A model generated the notes under the pieces. That model was given only the letters and a program-made list of their open reading frames with translations, did not search any database and was not told where the DNA came from. The translations under genes were made by a program, and so were the position numbers. From Sphingomonas sp. Leaf20 (GTDB lineage Bacteria; Pseudomonadota; Alphaproteobacteria; Sphingomonadales; Sphingomonadaceae), in NCBI RefSeq assembly GCF_001421535.1, contig NZ_LMKN01000008.1, positions 522,208 to 586,207 on the forward strand: DNA of 64,000 nt, given 5' to 3'. Of the stretch, positions 1 to 8,365 are shown in pieces. Each line of letters opens with the position of its first letter. Within the stretch, counting starts at the first letter, position 1.

Positions 1-69
1 CAGCGCCAGCGCGGCGAGGGTGGTGGTGCCCAGACCGATATACAGCGGGCGCAGGTTCGACTTCGACAT
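1..69 (-). CDS. Exported protein, N-terminal fragment only
   Basis: Only the first 23 codons are in the window; the gene runs off the left edge. It begins with ATG and encodes a short basic N-terminus (MSKSNLRPLY) followed by a hydrophobic Gly/Thr/Ala/Leu stretch. That looks like a signal peptide or membrane anchor. It lies downstream of oxyR on the same strand, about 100 bp away, so it may belong to the oxidative-stress group (for example a peroxidase), but that is inference from position only. Too little sequence is present to name it. Confidence 0.55.
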   Translation of the reverse strand, partial: MSKSNLRPLYIGLGTTTLAALAL

Positions 70-169
70 GTCTTCTCCTAGGGAACGGGCGCAGTCGCAG
101 GGAAATACGGCTGAACCCGGTGTTTGTTGCAGGGATGTCACGATCACCGCGTGACGGCTGGCTGCATCG

Positions 170-1087
170 TCAGCGCGCGTCGGCGAGCGCCTGGGCGAGC
201 AGATGAAAATCCTTTTCGCGTGGCGACGCCTTGCGCCAGACCAACGCGATCCGACGAAAGGCGTTGTCCGCATCGAGCGGCAGCGCGGTGATCCCGGTAT
301 TTTCGAGGATCCCCGCATTCAGCGCCATTTCGGGCAGCATCGTGATGCCGAGGCCATTGTCGACCATCTGCACGATCGTGTGCAGCGACGTGCCCATCAT
401 CGTCGCCTCTGCCCGGATCTCGGGACGGTTGCACGCGGCGAGCGCATGATCCTTGAGGCAATGCCCGTCCTCGAGCAGCAACAGCCGCGTCTCGTCGATC
501 GCCGAGGCCGGGATCGCGGAGGCGGGGATCGACGTCCGGTCCGCGGGCACGTCGTCGGTCGGGAAGGCGACGAACAGCCTGTCGTCGAACAGCGTCTCGA
601 ACGCGACCTCGCCGCAGGCATAGGGCAGGGCGAGCAGGACACAGTCCGTCCGGCCGTTGTGCAGCCCCTCGCACGCCGCACCGCTGGGTTCCTCGCGCAG
701 GAACAGCTTGAGGTCGGGATAGTCGCGGCGCAGCCTGGGGAGGATACGCGGCAGCATGAAGGGGGCGATCGTCGGGATCACGCTCATGCGCATGTCGCCG
801 GACAGCGGCCGGCCGGCGGCGCGCGCGATGTCGCCGAGTTCCTCGGCCTCGCGCAGCACGCGCCGTGCCTTGTCGGAGATCCGATCGCCGAGCGGGGTGA
901 AGCGGACGACGCGCCGCGTCCGCTCGACGAGCACGACGCCGATCAGCGTCTCGAGCTCGCGAAGACCCGCCGACAGCGTCGACTGGGTGACGAAGCAGGC
1001 TTCGGCCGCACGACCGAAATGACCATGATCCTTCAGGGCAACGAGATATTGGAGTTGCTTGAGCGTGGGGAGATAGGTTGCAGCCAT
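170..1087 (-). CDS. oxyR: OxyR, LysR-type peroxide sensor
   Basis: A 305-residue LysR-family regulator with an N-terminal winged helix-turn-helix (about residues 8-65, containing LKQLQYLVAL and QSTLSAGLRELE) and a C-terminal sensor domain. The OxyR signature is present: LLLLEDGHC at 202-210, then a second Cys at 219. The nine-residue spacing matches Cys199/Cys208 of E. coli OxyR, the pair that forms a disulfide on H2O2 exposure. It should activate catalase, peroxidase and iron-sequestration genes. A small oddity is a direct duplication of IPASA just before the redox segment (187-196). It is transcribed towards the exported-protein fragment at 1-69. The family call is secure. Confidence 0.93.
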   Translation of the reverse strand: MAATYLPTLKQLQYLVALKDHGHFGRAAEACFVTQSTLSAGLRELETLIGVVLVERTRRVVRFTPLGDRISDKARRVLREAEELGDIARAAGRPLSGDMRMSVIPTIAPFMLPRILPRLRRDYPDLKLFLREEPSGAACEGLHNGRTDCVLLALPYACGEVAFETLFDDRLFVAFPTDDVPADRTSIPASAIPASAIDETRLLLLEDGHCLKDHALAACNRPEIRAEATMMGTSLHTIVQMVDNGLGITMLPEMALNAGILENTGITALPLDADNAFRRIALVWRKASPREKDFHLLAQALADAR

Positions 1088-1158
1088 TGATCGCCCATAT
1101 CGATCGCCGCCCCCCTATTGTCCATGCCGCGTCGATGACCGGCGCGCGGGTTTTGCGG

Positions 1159-1926
1159 TCACACGGTCATTGCGCGGTACAGGCCGAACACGCTCGTCAG
1201 CGTCAGGATCGCGCCGACCATCGTCATCAGTACCTTCGCCGGAACGCGCTTGGCGAGGATCGCACCGAAGGGCGCGGCGAGCATCCCGCCGATCAGCAGC
1301 CCGACCGTGGCCTGGGTAAATGCGCCCCAGCCGAGCTGCGTGATGAAGGTCGCGGAGATTGTCGTCGTCAGGAAGAACTCGGCGGTGTTGACGGTGCCGA
1401 TCGTGGTGCGCGGTGCGGCACCCTGGACGAGCAGGTTCGACGTCACCACCGGCCCCCAGCCGCCGCCCCCGGCGGCATCGAGGAATCCGCCGACCAGCCC
1501 GAGCGGCTCGACGATCTTCGGGGTCTTGCGCGCTGGCGGATGCCGAAGCCCGCGCCAGAGTAGATACAGCCCGATCCCGGTAAGATAGGCGAGGATGAAC
1601 GGCTTGGTCGTGCTCGCATCGACGTTCGACAGGACGTACGCGCCCAGCACGCCGCCGATGACGCCGGGTATCATGAGGCGAAAGAACAACCGCCAATCGA
1701 CATTGCGATGGAGCGCATGGCTGATCCCCGAGACCGCTGTGGTAAAGGTCTCGACGGTGTGGACGCCGGCCGAGGCCGCGGCAGGGGAGACGCCGATCCA
1801 GAGCAGCAACGTATTCGAGATCACGCCAAACGCCATGCCGAGCGCGCCGTCGACGACCTGTGCCGCGAAGCCGACGAGGATGAACGGCCAGATATAGGGA
1901 AGATGGGAACTGATCAGATCGATCAA
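1159..1926 (-). CDS. TauE/SafE (TSUP) family membrane exporter
   Basis: A polytopic membrane protein of about 255 residues with the TSUP layout: two hydrophobic halves, a Gly-rich GALGMAFG segment in the first and the related GGFLDAAGGGGWGP in the second. Members move sulfite, sulfonates or other small organic anions across the inner membrane; the substrate cannot be read here. I place the start at a TTG (1926) because an AAGGA Shine-Dalgarno lies six bases upstream. A longer open frame reaches 2016 but its extra residues (Arg/Ser-rich) do not look like part of the protein. cysE lies divergently next door, which would fit a sulfur role, but the link is only positional. Confidence 0.82.
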   Translation of the reverse strand: MIDLISSHLPYIWPFILVGFAAQVVDGALGMAFGVISNTLLLWIGVSPAAASAGVHTVETFTTAVSGISHALHRNVDWRLFFRLMIPGVIGGVLGAYVLSNVDASTTKPFILAYLTGIGLYLLWRGLRHPPARKTPKIVEPLGLVGGFLDAAGGGGWGPVVTSNLLVQGAAPRTTIGTVNTAEFFLTTTISATFITQLGWGAFTQATVGLLIGGMLAAPFGAILAKRVPAKVLMTMVGAILTLTSVFGLYRAMTV

Positions 1927-1936
1927 GACAGGTCCT

Positions 1937-2083
1937 TCAAGTGCCTTCGGCGAGGAAACGGCAGCGCGTGAAACGCGACGGAAACAGCGCGTTGAACGCG
2001 ACGGCAAGTGCGACAACGACGCTCGCCGCCAAATCGATGCACGCGTGGAGCGCGGCGATCATGGGGCGGGCGTTGCGGGTCAC
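1937..2083 (-). CDS. Possible small membrane protein, 48 residues
   Basis: An open frame immediately upstream of the TSUP exporter gene on the same strand. It encodes a short basic N-terminus, one hydrophobic helix (around ALHACIDLAASVVVALAV) and a basic Arg/Cys tail. It ends with TGA ten bases before the TTG start of the exporter, and the exporter's Shine-Dalgarno directly follows the stop, so translation could be coupled. Codons are mostly G/C-ending like the neighbours. The start could be GTG 2083 or ATG 2062; neither has a strong ribosome site. Homology would decide whether it is real. Confidence 0.35.
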   Translation of the reverse strand: MTRNARPMIAALHACIDLAASVVVALAVAFNALFPSRFTRCRFLAEGT

Positions 2084-2183
2084 GATGGCGAGCCCGGCGC
2101 GCGACCGGACCCATGCGAGATGCGGCCGGCTGGAAATCGGCCGGACGAGCTCCTAAATGAACGAACCGCTAAGGGGAATGCGC

Positions 2184-2930
2184 ATGTTGAGCCGGCTTGC
2201 CGCCTATCTTGATTCGATCCGGGCGCGTGACCCTGCACCGCATTCGCGCGCGGAGATCATGCTGTACCCCGGCGTCTGGGCGCTCGGGCTGCACCGGGTC
2301 GCGCATCGGTTGTACAAGTCCGACGCGTTTTTCCTCGCGCGGTGCGTCAATCATTTTGCGCGGTTCATGACCGCGATCGACATTCACCCCGGCGCGACGA
2401 TCGGTCGCAACTTCTTCATCGACCACGGCTTCGTCGTGATCGGCGAAACGTCGCTGATCGGCGACGACGTGACGATCTATCAGTGCGTGACGCTCGGCGG
2501 GACCAGCCCCGACAACGGGGTTGCCGGAAAGCGGCACCCGACGATTTCGGACGGCGCGATCATCGGTTCGGGCGCGCAGGTGCTCGGCCCGATCACGCTC
2601 GGCCGCCGCTCGCGCGTGGGTGCCAACGCAGTCGTCACGCGCGACGTCCCCGAGGGGACGACCGTCGTCGGTATCCCCGCGCGCGCCACCACGGTCGAGG
2701 GCGGCGCCGCGCCCGAAGCGCCGCGCTTCGTGCCCTATGGTACGCCGTGCAGCGAAGGCTTCGACCCGGCGACGCAGAAGATGGAGATCATGCGCTGCGA
2801 GCTCGAGACGATGCGAAAACGTCTCGATTCGTTGCTCGCGGAGCAGGACGTGCTCGGTGCGCGCGGCCCCGGGCAGGCGGACGCGGTCGATGCTCTCGAT
2901 ATCCGACAGGACCTGCGCGACCGCGCTTGA
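2184..2930 (+). CDS. cysE: Serine O-acetyltransferase
   Basis: Transfers acetyl from acetyl-CoA to serine, giving O-acetylserine, the carbon skeleton for cysteine. The protein has an alpha-helical N-terminal part and a left-handed beta-helix built from hexapeptide repeats, including IHPGATIG, the FFIDHG segment with the catalytic His, TLGGTS and VGANAVVT. A charged helical tail (about 190-248) follows. I choose ATG 2184 because AAGGGGA at 2171-2177 sits six bases upstream; an ATG at 2157 is possible but has no ribosome site. The stop overlaps the next gene by one base (TGATG). Confidence 0.92.
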   Translation: MLSRLAAYLDSIRARDPAPHSRAEIMLYPGVWALGLHRVAHRLYKSDAFFLARCVNHFARFMTAIDIHPGATIGRNFFIDHGFVVIGETSLIGDDVTIYQCVTLGGTSPDNGVAGKRHPTISDGAIIGSGAQVLGPITLGRRSRVGANAVVTRDVPEGTTVVGIPARATTVEGGAAPEAPRFVPYGTPCSEGFDPATQKMEIMRCELETMRKRLDSLLAEQDVLGARGPGQADAVDALDIRQDLRDRA

Positions 2931-3274
2931 TGAGCAACGTCACCCCTTTTCCGACGCGTGCGACCGCGCCGAGCCAGATCGGATTCGACCGGGTCGAGCT
3001 GTCACGGATACTCGACCTGTACGGCCGCATGGTCGCCGCCGGACATTGGCGCGATTACGCGATCGATCTCGGCAAGGACGCCGCGGTCTTCGCATGTTTC
3101 CGTCGTGCGGCCGAGCGGCCCGAGTTCCGGATCGAGAAACGTCCCGCGCTGCGCAGCCGGCAGGGGATGTGGGCGCTTGTCGGGGAGGGCGGGGCGGTGA
3201 TCAAGCGCGGTCACGAGCTCGGACCCGTACTGGCTCCGGTCGAACGCCGGCTGATGAAGCTCGTTCAGGACTAG
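2930..3274 (+). CDS. DUF2794 family protein
   Basis: A 114-residue protein without signal peptide or membrane segment. The central stretch (ELSRILDLYGRMVAAGHWRD, then DAAVFACFRRAAERPEFRIEK) matches what I know of the alphaproteobacterial DUF2794 family, which has no assigned function. It is conserved in Rhizobiales and sphingomonads. It is translationally coupled to cysE by a one-base stop/start overlap, so the two are probably co-expressed. Nothing in the residues suggests a catalytic activity. Confidence 0.8.
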   Translation: MSNVTPFPTRATAPSQIGFDRVELSRILDLYGRMVAAGHWRDYAIDLGKDAAVFACFRRAAERPEFRIEKRPALRSRQGMWALVGEGGAVIKRGHELGPVLAPVERRLMKLVQD

Positions 3275-3312
3275 TCCTGCAAGGATCACGTGTGGGCCGA
3301 TCGCGCGCGCCG

Positions 3313-3347
3313 GCCATCATCCCGACACCGGTGGTCGGGATGATGGC
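3313..3347. terminator. Bidirectional terminator hairpin
   Basis: Perfect 14-bp inverted repeat (arms 3313-3326 and 3334-3347) around a 7-base loop, placed between the convergent DUF2794 and SDR genes, with GCGCGC tracts outside extending the stem. There is no clear T-run, so termination efficiency is uncertain, but the position suits a shared terminator. Confidence 0.6.
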
Positions 3348-3368
3348 GTCGCGCGCGTGCCTGCGTGA

Positions 3369-4283
3369 TCAGCGCCCCTGAAGTTTCGCCAGGATGCTCA
3401 TCGACTGGTCCGCACCCGATTGCGGGACGAGTTCGGCGTCGCGGTCGATGATCTCGGCCCAGTGCGCCGCGACACCCTCCACCGACAGGTCGTCACCCGT
3501 GAGCAGCTTGCCCTGAGTCAGCGTGACATAGGCTGCCTGAAACACGCCGGCGCCGGCGCCGACGATCATGTTGGTGGGTGCGTCCTCCGAGACCAGGTAC
3601 ACCGCGGCAGGCGCGACCTTGTCGGGGGAGAAGGCCTTGAACGCCTCTTCGGGAAAAATGTCCTGCGTCATCCGCGTACCCGCGGTCGGCGCGATCGTGT
3701 TCACCTTGATGTTGTTTTTCGCGCCCTCGATCGCGAGCGTCTTGGTCAACCCGGCAAGCCCGAGCTTGGCCGCGCCGTAATTCGCCTGACCGAAATTGCC
3801 GTAGAGACCGGTCGACGACGCGGTCATCAGGATGCGGCCGTAATTCTGCGCACGCATCGTGTCCCACACCGCCTTGGTGGCGTTGGCGGACCCGTTGAGG
3901 TGGACGTCGACGACGAACTTGAAGTCGGCCGGCTCCATCTTCGCGAAGCTCTTGTCGCGCAGCACGCCGGCATTGTTGATGAGGATATGGACGCCGCCCC
4001 AGGTTTCGGTGGCGCGCGCGACCATCGCGACCATCTGGTCATAATCGGTGACGCTGCCGCCATCGGCGATCGCCTCACCACCCGCCGCGCGGATTTCCTC
4101 GACGACCTGCAAGGCTGCGTCGGACTGACCCGTGCCGTCGCGCGCGCCGCCGAGATCGTTGACGACGACCTTCGCGCCCCGCCGGGCGAGTTCGCGGGCA
4201 TATTCGCGGCCGAGGCCACCACCGGCGCCGGTGACGATCGCGACGCGGCCTTCAAAGCTGATCGATCCGAAGCTGTCGGACAT
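3369..4283 (-). CDS. Short-chain dehydrogenase of the hydroxyacyl-CoA / MFE-2 type
   Basis: A 304-residue NAD(P)-dependent oxidoreductase with a Rossmann fold. Visible motifs are the cofactor loop TGAGGGLG (about 19-26), NNAGV (about 104-108), the catalytic Ser in ILMTASSTG and the YGAAK pair of the active site. The extended loop after the second strand (NDLGGARDGTGQSDAA) is typical of the 3-hydroxyacyl-CoA dehydrogenase domain of multifunctional beta-oxidation enzymes, so a role in acyl-CoA or steroid side-chain oxidation is plausible. It lacks the hydratase domain, being a stand-alone dehydrogenase. Exact substrate unknown. Its ribosome site lies inside a hairpin (4287-4320). Confidence 0.82.
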   Translation of the reverse strand: MSDSFGSISFEGRVAIVTGAGGGLGREYARELARRGAKVVVNDLGGARDGTGQSDAALQVVEEIRAAGGEAIADGGSVTDYDQMVAMVARATETWGGVHILINNAGVLRDKSFAKMEPADFKFVVDVHLNGSANATKAVWDTMRAQNYGRILMTASSTGLYGNFGQANYGAAKLGLAGLTKTLAIEGAKNNIKVNTIAPTAGTRMTQDIFPEEAFKAFSPDKVAPAAVYLVSEDAPTNMIVGAGAGVFQAAYVTLTQGKLLTGDDLSVEGVAAHWAEIIDRDAELVPQSGADQSMSILAKLQGR

Positions 4284-4286
4284 GGA

Positions 4287-4320
4287 AAAGGCGCTCCTCT
4301 CTTATCGTTGGAGCGCCTTT
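4287..4320 (-). promoter_or_regulatory. Hairpin covering the SDR ribosome-binding site
   Basis: Perfect 11-bp stem (arms 4287-4297 and 4310-4320) with a 12-base loop, ending four bases before the SDR start codon. On the minus strand the GAGAGGAG ribosome-site-like stretch lies partly in the loop and partly in the stem, and a short T-run follows. It could terminate transcription from the upstream Pro/Ala-rich gene or hide the SDR ribosome site. Either reading is inference. Confidence 0.45.
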
Positions 4321-4385
4321 CCTAGAACGTAAGGCGGACGGCGCAAGCGGTGGGATGTTCCACCGCCTGGCCGTCCTGTCAGGGC

Positions 4386-4742
4386 TTACTTGCCGCCGCG
4401 GTTCTTGCAGCCGTCCTTCACCGTGCGCGAGCACGTCGGATATTCCGCGGGCGCCGGGGTCGGCGGCGTCACCGTGGGCTGGCCGAACACGATGTTCGCG
4501 CCACCGGGGGCTGCCATCGGTGCAGCGGGTGCTGGCGGTGCCATCGGTGCGGCAGGTGCTGCGGGATCTGCTGCCATGGCGGGGTCTGCCGGTGCTGCGG
4601 GATCAGCCGGCGGCGGCGGTGCCATGGGCTCGGCCGGTGCGGTCTGCGCGGCGGGGTCAGCCGGTGGCATCGTCTGCGGCGCGGTCTGCGCGATCACGGG
4701 CGTTGCGAGCAGCGCTGCTGCGGCGAGTAGGATGGACTTCAT
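4386..4742 (-). CDS. Pro/Ala-rich exported protein
   Basis: A 118-residue protein with a classic signal peptide (MKSILLAAAALLATPVIA, cleavage after AIA-like VIAQ). The mature part is a low-complexity Pro/Ala/Asp/Met domain (about 20-85) followed by a short C-terminal module with two Cys (PTCSRTVKDGCKNRGGK) that could form a disulfide. Periplasmic or cell-surface location is likely. I do not recognise a characterised family; similar Pro/Ala-rich exported proteins with a Cys-pair tail are common in sphingomonads. It is separated from phoB by about 155 bp. Confidence 0.75.
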   Translation of the reverse strand: MKSILLAAAALLATPVIAQTAPQTMPPADPAAQTAPAEPMAPPPPADPAAPADPAMAADPAAPAAPMAPPAPAAPMAAPGGANIVFGQPTVTPPTPAPAEYPTCSRTVKDGCKNRGGK

Positions 4743-4897
4743 GCGAATCTCCTAAATTCTTGGAGCGCAAATCTGTTAGCGCGACGGGTGAACGCACTAA
4801 CTCCCGGTTGGGTCCTTCGTTTCGCATCCGATTCCAACCGGACCATCCTGCCGATGCACTATAGGCACGCCGGGCGACTGTTTGCGCGACGCGCGAA

Positions 4898-5590
4898 TTA
4901 CCCGCCAGTATCGAGCGAATAGCCAGCGGATCGTACGGTGCGGATGATATCCGGCCGCTCGCCGGTGTTGATCGCCTTGCGCAGTCGCCGGATATGCACG
5001 TCGACGGTGCGCGATTCGATGTCCGAATCATGCCCCCACACGGCGTCGAGCAGCCGTTCGCGCGAGAACACCCAGCCGGGATGCTCGAGGAAATGCTTGA
5101 GCAGCCGGAATTCGGTCGGCCCGAGCGACACGACCTCCCCCGACCGGCGAACCTTGTGACCCACCGTATCCATCTCGATATCGGCATAGGTCAGCGCTTC
5201 GCCGGCGAGCGCGGGCCGGACGCGCCGCAGCACCGCGCCGACACGTGCGACGAGTTCGCGCGGCGAAAACGGCTTGGTGACGTAATCGTCGGCACCCGTC
5301 TCGAGCCCGCGGACACGGTCCTCCTCCTCGCCGCGCGCGGTCAGCATGATGATCGGCACGTTCTGCGTCTCGGGCGCGCGGCGCAGGCGGCGGCACACCT
5401 CGATCCCCGACAACCCCTCGACCATCCAGTCGAGCAGGACGATGTCGGGCACCTTCTCGCGCGCGAGCAGCAGCGCCTCTTCGCCATCGGGGGTATGCGC
5501 GATCTCGAAATCCTCGCGCTTAAAATGCCAGACGAGCAGCTCGGCAAGCGCGGCATCGTCCTCGACCAGCAGCATCCGTGCTCGGGTCAT
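4898..5590 (-). CDS. phoB: PhoB, phosphate regulon response regulator
   Basis: A 230-residue OmpR-class response regulator. The receiver domain has the acidic pair DD (11-12), phospho-acceptor Asp54 in IVLLDWM, the T in MLTARG and Lys106 in VTKPFSP. The C-terminal winged helix (about 130-228) contains the PhoB-type LGPTEFRLLKHFLEHPG and RTVDVHIRRLRKAI recognition region. Phosphorylated by PhoR it binds Pho boxes and turns on phosphate-starvation genes. It is the last gene of the operon; its ATG overlaps the phoU stop (ATGA). Confidence 0.96.
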   Translation of the reverse strand: MTRARMLLVEDDAALAELLVWHFKREDFEIAHTPDGEEALLLAREKVPDIVLLDWMVEGLSGIEVCRRLRRAPETQNVPIIMLTARGEEEDRVRGLETGADDYVTKPFSPRELVARVGAVLRRVRPALAGEALTYADIEMDTVGHKVRRSGEVVSLGPTEFRLLKHFLEHPGWVFSRERLLDAVWGHDSDIESRTVDVHIRRLRKAINTGERPDIIRTVRSAGYSLDTGG

Positions 5591-6279
5591 GACTCCAACT
5601 CCTGCATGCCGCCACGATCCCGGTCGGCCATCTGGGTGCCGGTCGCGGCGAAATAGACCATCTCGGCGACGTTGGTCGCGTGGTCGCCGATCCGTTCGAG
5701 ATTCTTCGCGACGAACAGGAGGTGCGCGACCTGGCTGATCGTCTTGGGATTTTCGACCATGTAGGTCACCAGCGTGCGAAAGATGCTGTCGTAGAAATCG
5801 TCGAGCGCGGCGTCGCTCTCGACGACGTGCATCGCCGCCTCGAAATCGCGCGCGGCAAACGCGTCGAGCACCTCGTGGACCATCTCGCTCGCCATCCGGC
5901 CCATCGCGGGCAGGATCGAGATCGGCTCGATCCGGTGCTCGCTCTCGATCATCGGCACGCGCTTGGCGATGTTCTTGGCGTAATCGCCGATCCGCTCGAC
6001 GACGCCCGCGATCTTCAGCGCGGCGACGACCTCGCGCAGGTCGATCGCCATCGGTGCGCGCAGTGCGATGATCTGCACCGCCAGCCGCTCGACCTCCGCC
6101 TCGATCGCGTCGATCTGCTTGTCCGCCGCGCGGACCTCGCGTGCGAGCGCGATGTCGTTGCGCTGGAGCGCCTTCATCGCGTTGGCGATCGCGTCCTCGG
6201 CGAGGCCGCCCATCTGCGAGATGAGGCCCCGGAGGCGGCCGATCTCGTCGTCGAAGACCTTTACGGTATGCGTGTTCAT
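5587..6279 (-). CDS. phoU: PhoU, phosphate signalling regulator
   Basis: A 230-residue all-helical protein with two repeated PhoU three-helix bundles. Each carries the metal-binding E/DxxxD-type motif: one around VVERIGDYAKNIAKR, one around NLERIGDHATNVAEM. PhoU links the Pst transporter to PhoR and keeps the regulon off when phosphate is plentiful. I use ATG 6279 (MNTHTV), which follows GGGACGGGA; an in-frame ATG at 6294 overlapping the pstB stop would add five residues. Overlaps phoB by four bases. Confidence 0.95.
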   Translation of the reverse strand: MNTHTVKVFDDEIGRLRGLISQMGGLAEDAIANAMKALQRNDIALAREVRAADKQIDAIEAEVERLAVQIIALRAPMAIDLREVVAALKIAGVVERIGDYAKNIAKRVPMIESEHRIEPISILPAMGRMASEMVHEVLDAFAARDFEAAMHVVESDAALDDFYDSIFRTLVTYMVENPKTISQVAHLLFVAKNLERIGDHATNVAEMVYFAATGTQMADRDRGGMQELES

Positions 6280-6293
6280 CGGTCCCGTCCCCA

Positions 6294-7055
6294 TCAGCCG
6301 TAGCGGCCGGTGATGTAATCTTTCGTGCGTTCCTCGCGCGGGTTGGTGAAGATGGCGGAGGTGTCGCCATATTCGACCAAAGTGCCGAGGTGGAAGAAGG
6401 CGGTGCGCTGGCTGACGCGCGCCGCCTGCTGCATGTTGTGCGTGACGATCACGATCGCATAGCGGCCGCGCAGCTCGTGGATCAGCTCCTCGATCTTGGC
6501 GGTCGCGATCGGGTCGAGCGCGCTGCACGGCTCGTCCATCAGGATCACCTCGGGATCGACCGCGATCGCACGCGCGATGCACAGCCGCTGCTGCTGCCCA
6601 CCCGACAGCGCGGTGCCGCTGTCGGTCAGGCGATCCTTGACCTCGTCCCACAGACCCGCACGCCGCAGCGACTTCTCGACGATCTGGTCGAGGTCGCTCT
6701 TGGGGCCCGCCAGCCCGTGGATGCGCGGGCCATAGGCGACGTTCTCGTAGATCGACTTGGGGAAGGGGTTCGGCTTCTGGAACACCATGCCGACGCGCGC
6801 GCGCAGCTGGACGACGTCCATGTCGGCGGCATAGATATCGTGCCCGTCGAGCTCGATCTTTCCTTCGACCCGCGCGCTCGCGACGGTGTCGTTCATGCGG
6901 TTGAGCGTCCGCAGGAAGGTCGACTTGCCACAGCCCGACGGGCCGATGAACGCGGTGACATTGTCCATGTCGACGTCGATCGACACGTTGTCGATCGCGC
7001 GCTTCTGGCCGTAATAGACGCTGACGTCGCGCGCGGTCATTTTATGGTTGGTCAT
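6294..7055 (-). CDS. pstB: PstB, phosphate ABC transporter ATPase
   Basis: A 253-residue ABC ATPase that powers phosphate import. Visible are Walker A GPSGCGKS, the Q-loop region [10 protein letters not shown], the ABC signature LSGGQQQR, Walker B VILMDEP and the SALDP D-loop followed by a switch His in [23 protein letters not shown] is characteristic of PstB rather than other importers. The start ATG overlaps the pstA stop by one base (TAATG). Confidence 0.96.
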   Translation of the reverse strand: MTNHKMTARDVSVYYGQKRAIDNVSIDVDMDNVTAFIGPSGCGKSTFLRTLNRMNDTVASARVEGKIELDGHDIYAADMDVVQLRARVGMVFQKPNPFPKSIYENVAYGPRIHGLAGPKSDLDQIVEKSLRRAGLWDEVKDRLTDSGTALSGGQQQRLCIARAIAVDPEVILMDEPCSALDPIATAKIEELIHELRGRYAIVIVTHNMQQAARVSQRTAFFHLGTLVEYGDTSAIFTNPREERTKDYITGRYG

Positions 7056-8365
7056 TACCAGCGGGTCTCGAACTTGTTGCGGAGGTAGATCGCGACGCCG
7101 TTCATCGCGAGCAGGAAGACGAGCAGGACGATGATCGCGGCCGACGTCTTCTCGACGAAACCGCGGCTGACCTGGTCGGACCACAGGAAGATCTGCACGG
7201 GGAGCACGGTCGCAGGGTCGCGCAGCCCCGATGGCGGTGCGGCGATGAACGCGCGCATGCCGATCATCAGCAGCGGGGCGGTCTCACCCAGCGCACGCGC
7301 CATGCCGATGATCGTGCCGGTCAGGATGCCGGGCAGCGCGAGCGGCAGGACGTGGTGGAAGACGACCTGGACCGGCGACGCGCCGATGCCGAGGGCTGCA
7401 TCGCGGATCGACGGCGGCACCGCCTTGATCGCGTTGCGCCCGGCGATCACGATCACCGGCATCGTCATCAGCGCGAGCGTCAGCCCGCCGACGATCGGCG
7501 CCGAGCGCGGCATCCCGAACGTACCGAGGAACACCGCAAGCCCGAGCAGCCCGAAGATGATCGAGGGTACCGCGGCGAGGTTGTTGATCGACACCTCGAT
7601 CAGGTCGGTCCAGCGGTTCTTCGGCGCATATTCCTCGAGATACAGCGCGGAAAGCACGCCGATCGGGAAGGCGAGCAGCAGCGTGACGATCATCGTCAGC
7701 AGCGATCCCTTGAACGCGCCCCAGATGCCGACGCGCGTCGCATCGGTCGAATCGGCGGTGGTCAGGAACGTCATGCTCAGCCCGCGCGTCAGCACGCCGC
7801 GCGCCTTGAGCCGGGCGACGACCGCCTCCGCCTCGGGCGGACCGTCGCCCTTGGCGGCCATGTCGATCGGGCTCGCGACCGGCACGTCGATCACCGTCTT
7901 GCGCGACAGCAGGCCTGGATCCGCCTTCAGCGCATCGCGCACCGTGACCCACGCGCCGTCGGACAACAGGCCTTCGCCATCCTTGCCGAACGCGTCCGTC
8001 GCCGCGCTGTCGACCGCGCCCTCGAGCCCGGCACCGGCCAGCGCCAGATCGGCACCACGCGTTTGCAATCGCGCAGGATCGATCGGCAGCGCGACCGCGG
8101 TGAAGTCGATCGGCAACGCGACCCGCGTCTCGACGAACCCGCTCGCGCCCTGCCACAGCATCGACGCCAGCAGGAAGGCGAGGAACCCTGCGGACAGCCA
8201 GACCGCGGCGAGCCCGGCGAGCCGGAACCGGCGCTCGGCTGCATAACGCCGGCGGATGCGCGTCTGCATCGCCTTCGTCGTCCAGTCGGTCGGCACGCGC
8301 GCCGTGGCGGGCTTCGCCGAGGCCGTAGCGTCTGGCGTGCCGATGAAGGGGGTGACGCTATTCAT
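7055..8365 (-). CDS. pstA: PstA, phosphate permease with long N-terminal domain
   Basis: Inner-membrane permease of the Pst importer. At 436 residues it is longer than E. coli PstA (about 296) because of an N-terminal domain that follows the first membrane helix (about 55-75); this extension resembles the DUF3333 domain common in alphaproteobacterial PstA. The canonical transport region comprises about residues 200-430 and holds the coupling segment with the conserved EAA-like loop ([20 protein letters not shown]). It overlaps the pstC stop by eight bases, indicating translational coupling. Confidence 0.94.
   Translation of the reverse strand: MNSVTPFIGTPDATASAKPATARVPTDWTTKAMQTRIRRRYAAERRFRLAGLAAVWLSAGFLAFLLASMLWQGASGFVETRVALPIDFTAVALPIDPARLQTRGADLALAGAGLEGAVDSAATDAFGKDGEGLLSDGAWVTVRDALKADPGLLSRKTVIDVPVASPIDMAAKGDGPPEAEAVVARLKARGVLTRGLSMTFLTTADSTDATRVGIWGAFKGSLLTMIVTLLLAFPIGVLSALYLEEYAPKNRWTDLIEVSINNLAAVPSIIFGLLGLAVFLGTFGMPRSAPIVGGLTLALMTMPVIVIAGRNAIKAVPPSIRDAALGIGASPVQVVFHHVLPLALPGILTGTIIGMARALGETAPLLMIGMRAFIAAPPSGLRDPATVLPVQIFLWSDQVSRGFVEKTSAAIIVLLVFLLAMNGVAIYLRNKFETRW

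Noticed and set aside
1927..2016. Upstream extension of the TSUP exporter
   Set aside because: The extension is polar and Arg/Ser-rich, and a good ribosome site precedes the TTG at 1926.
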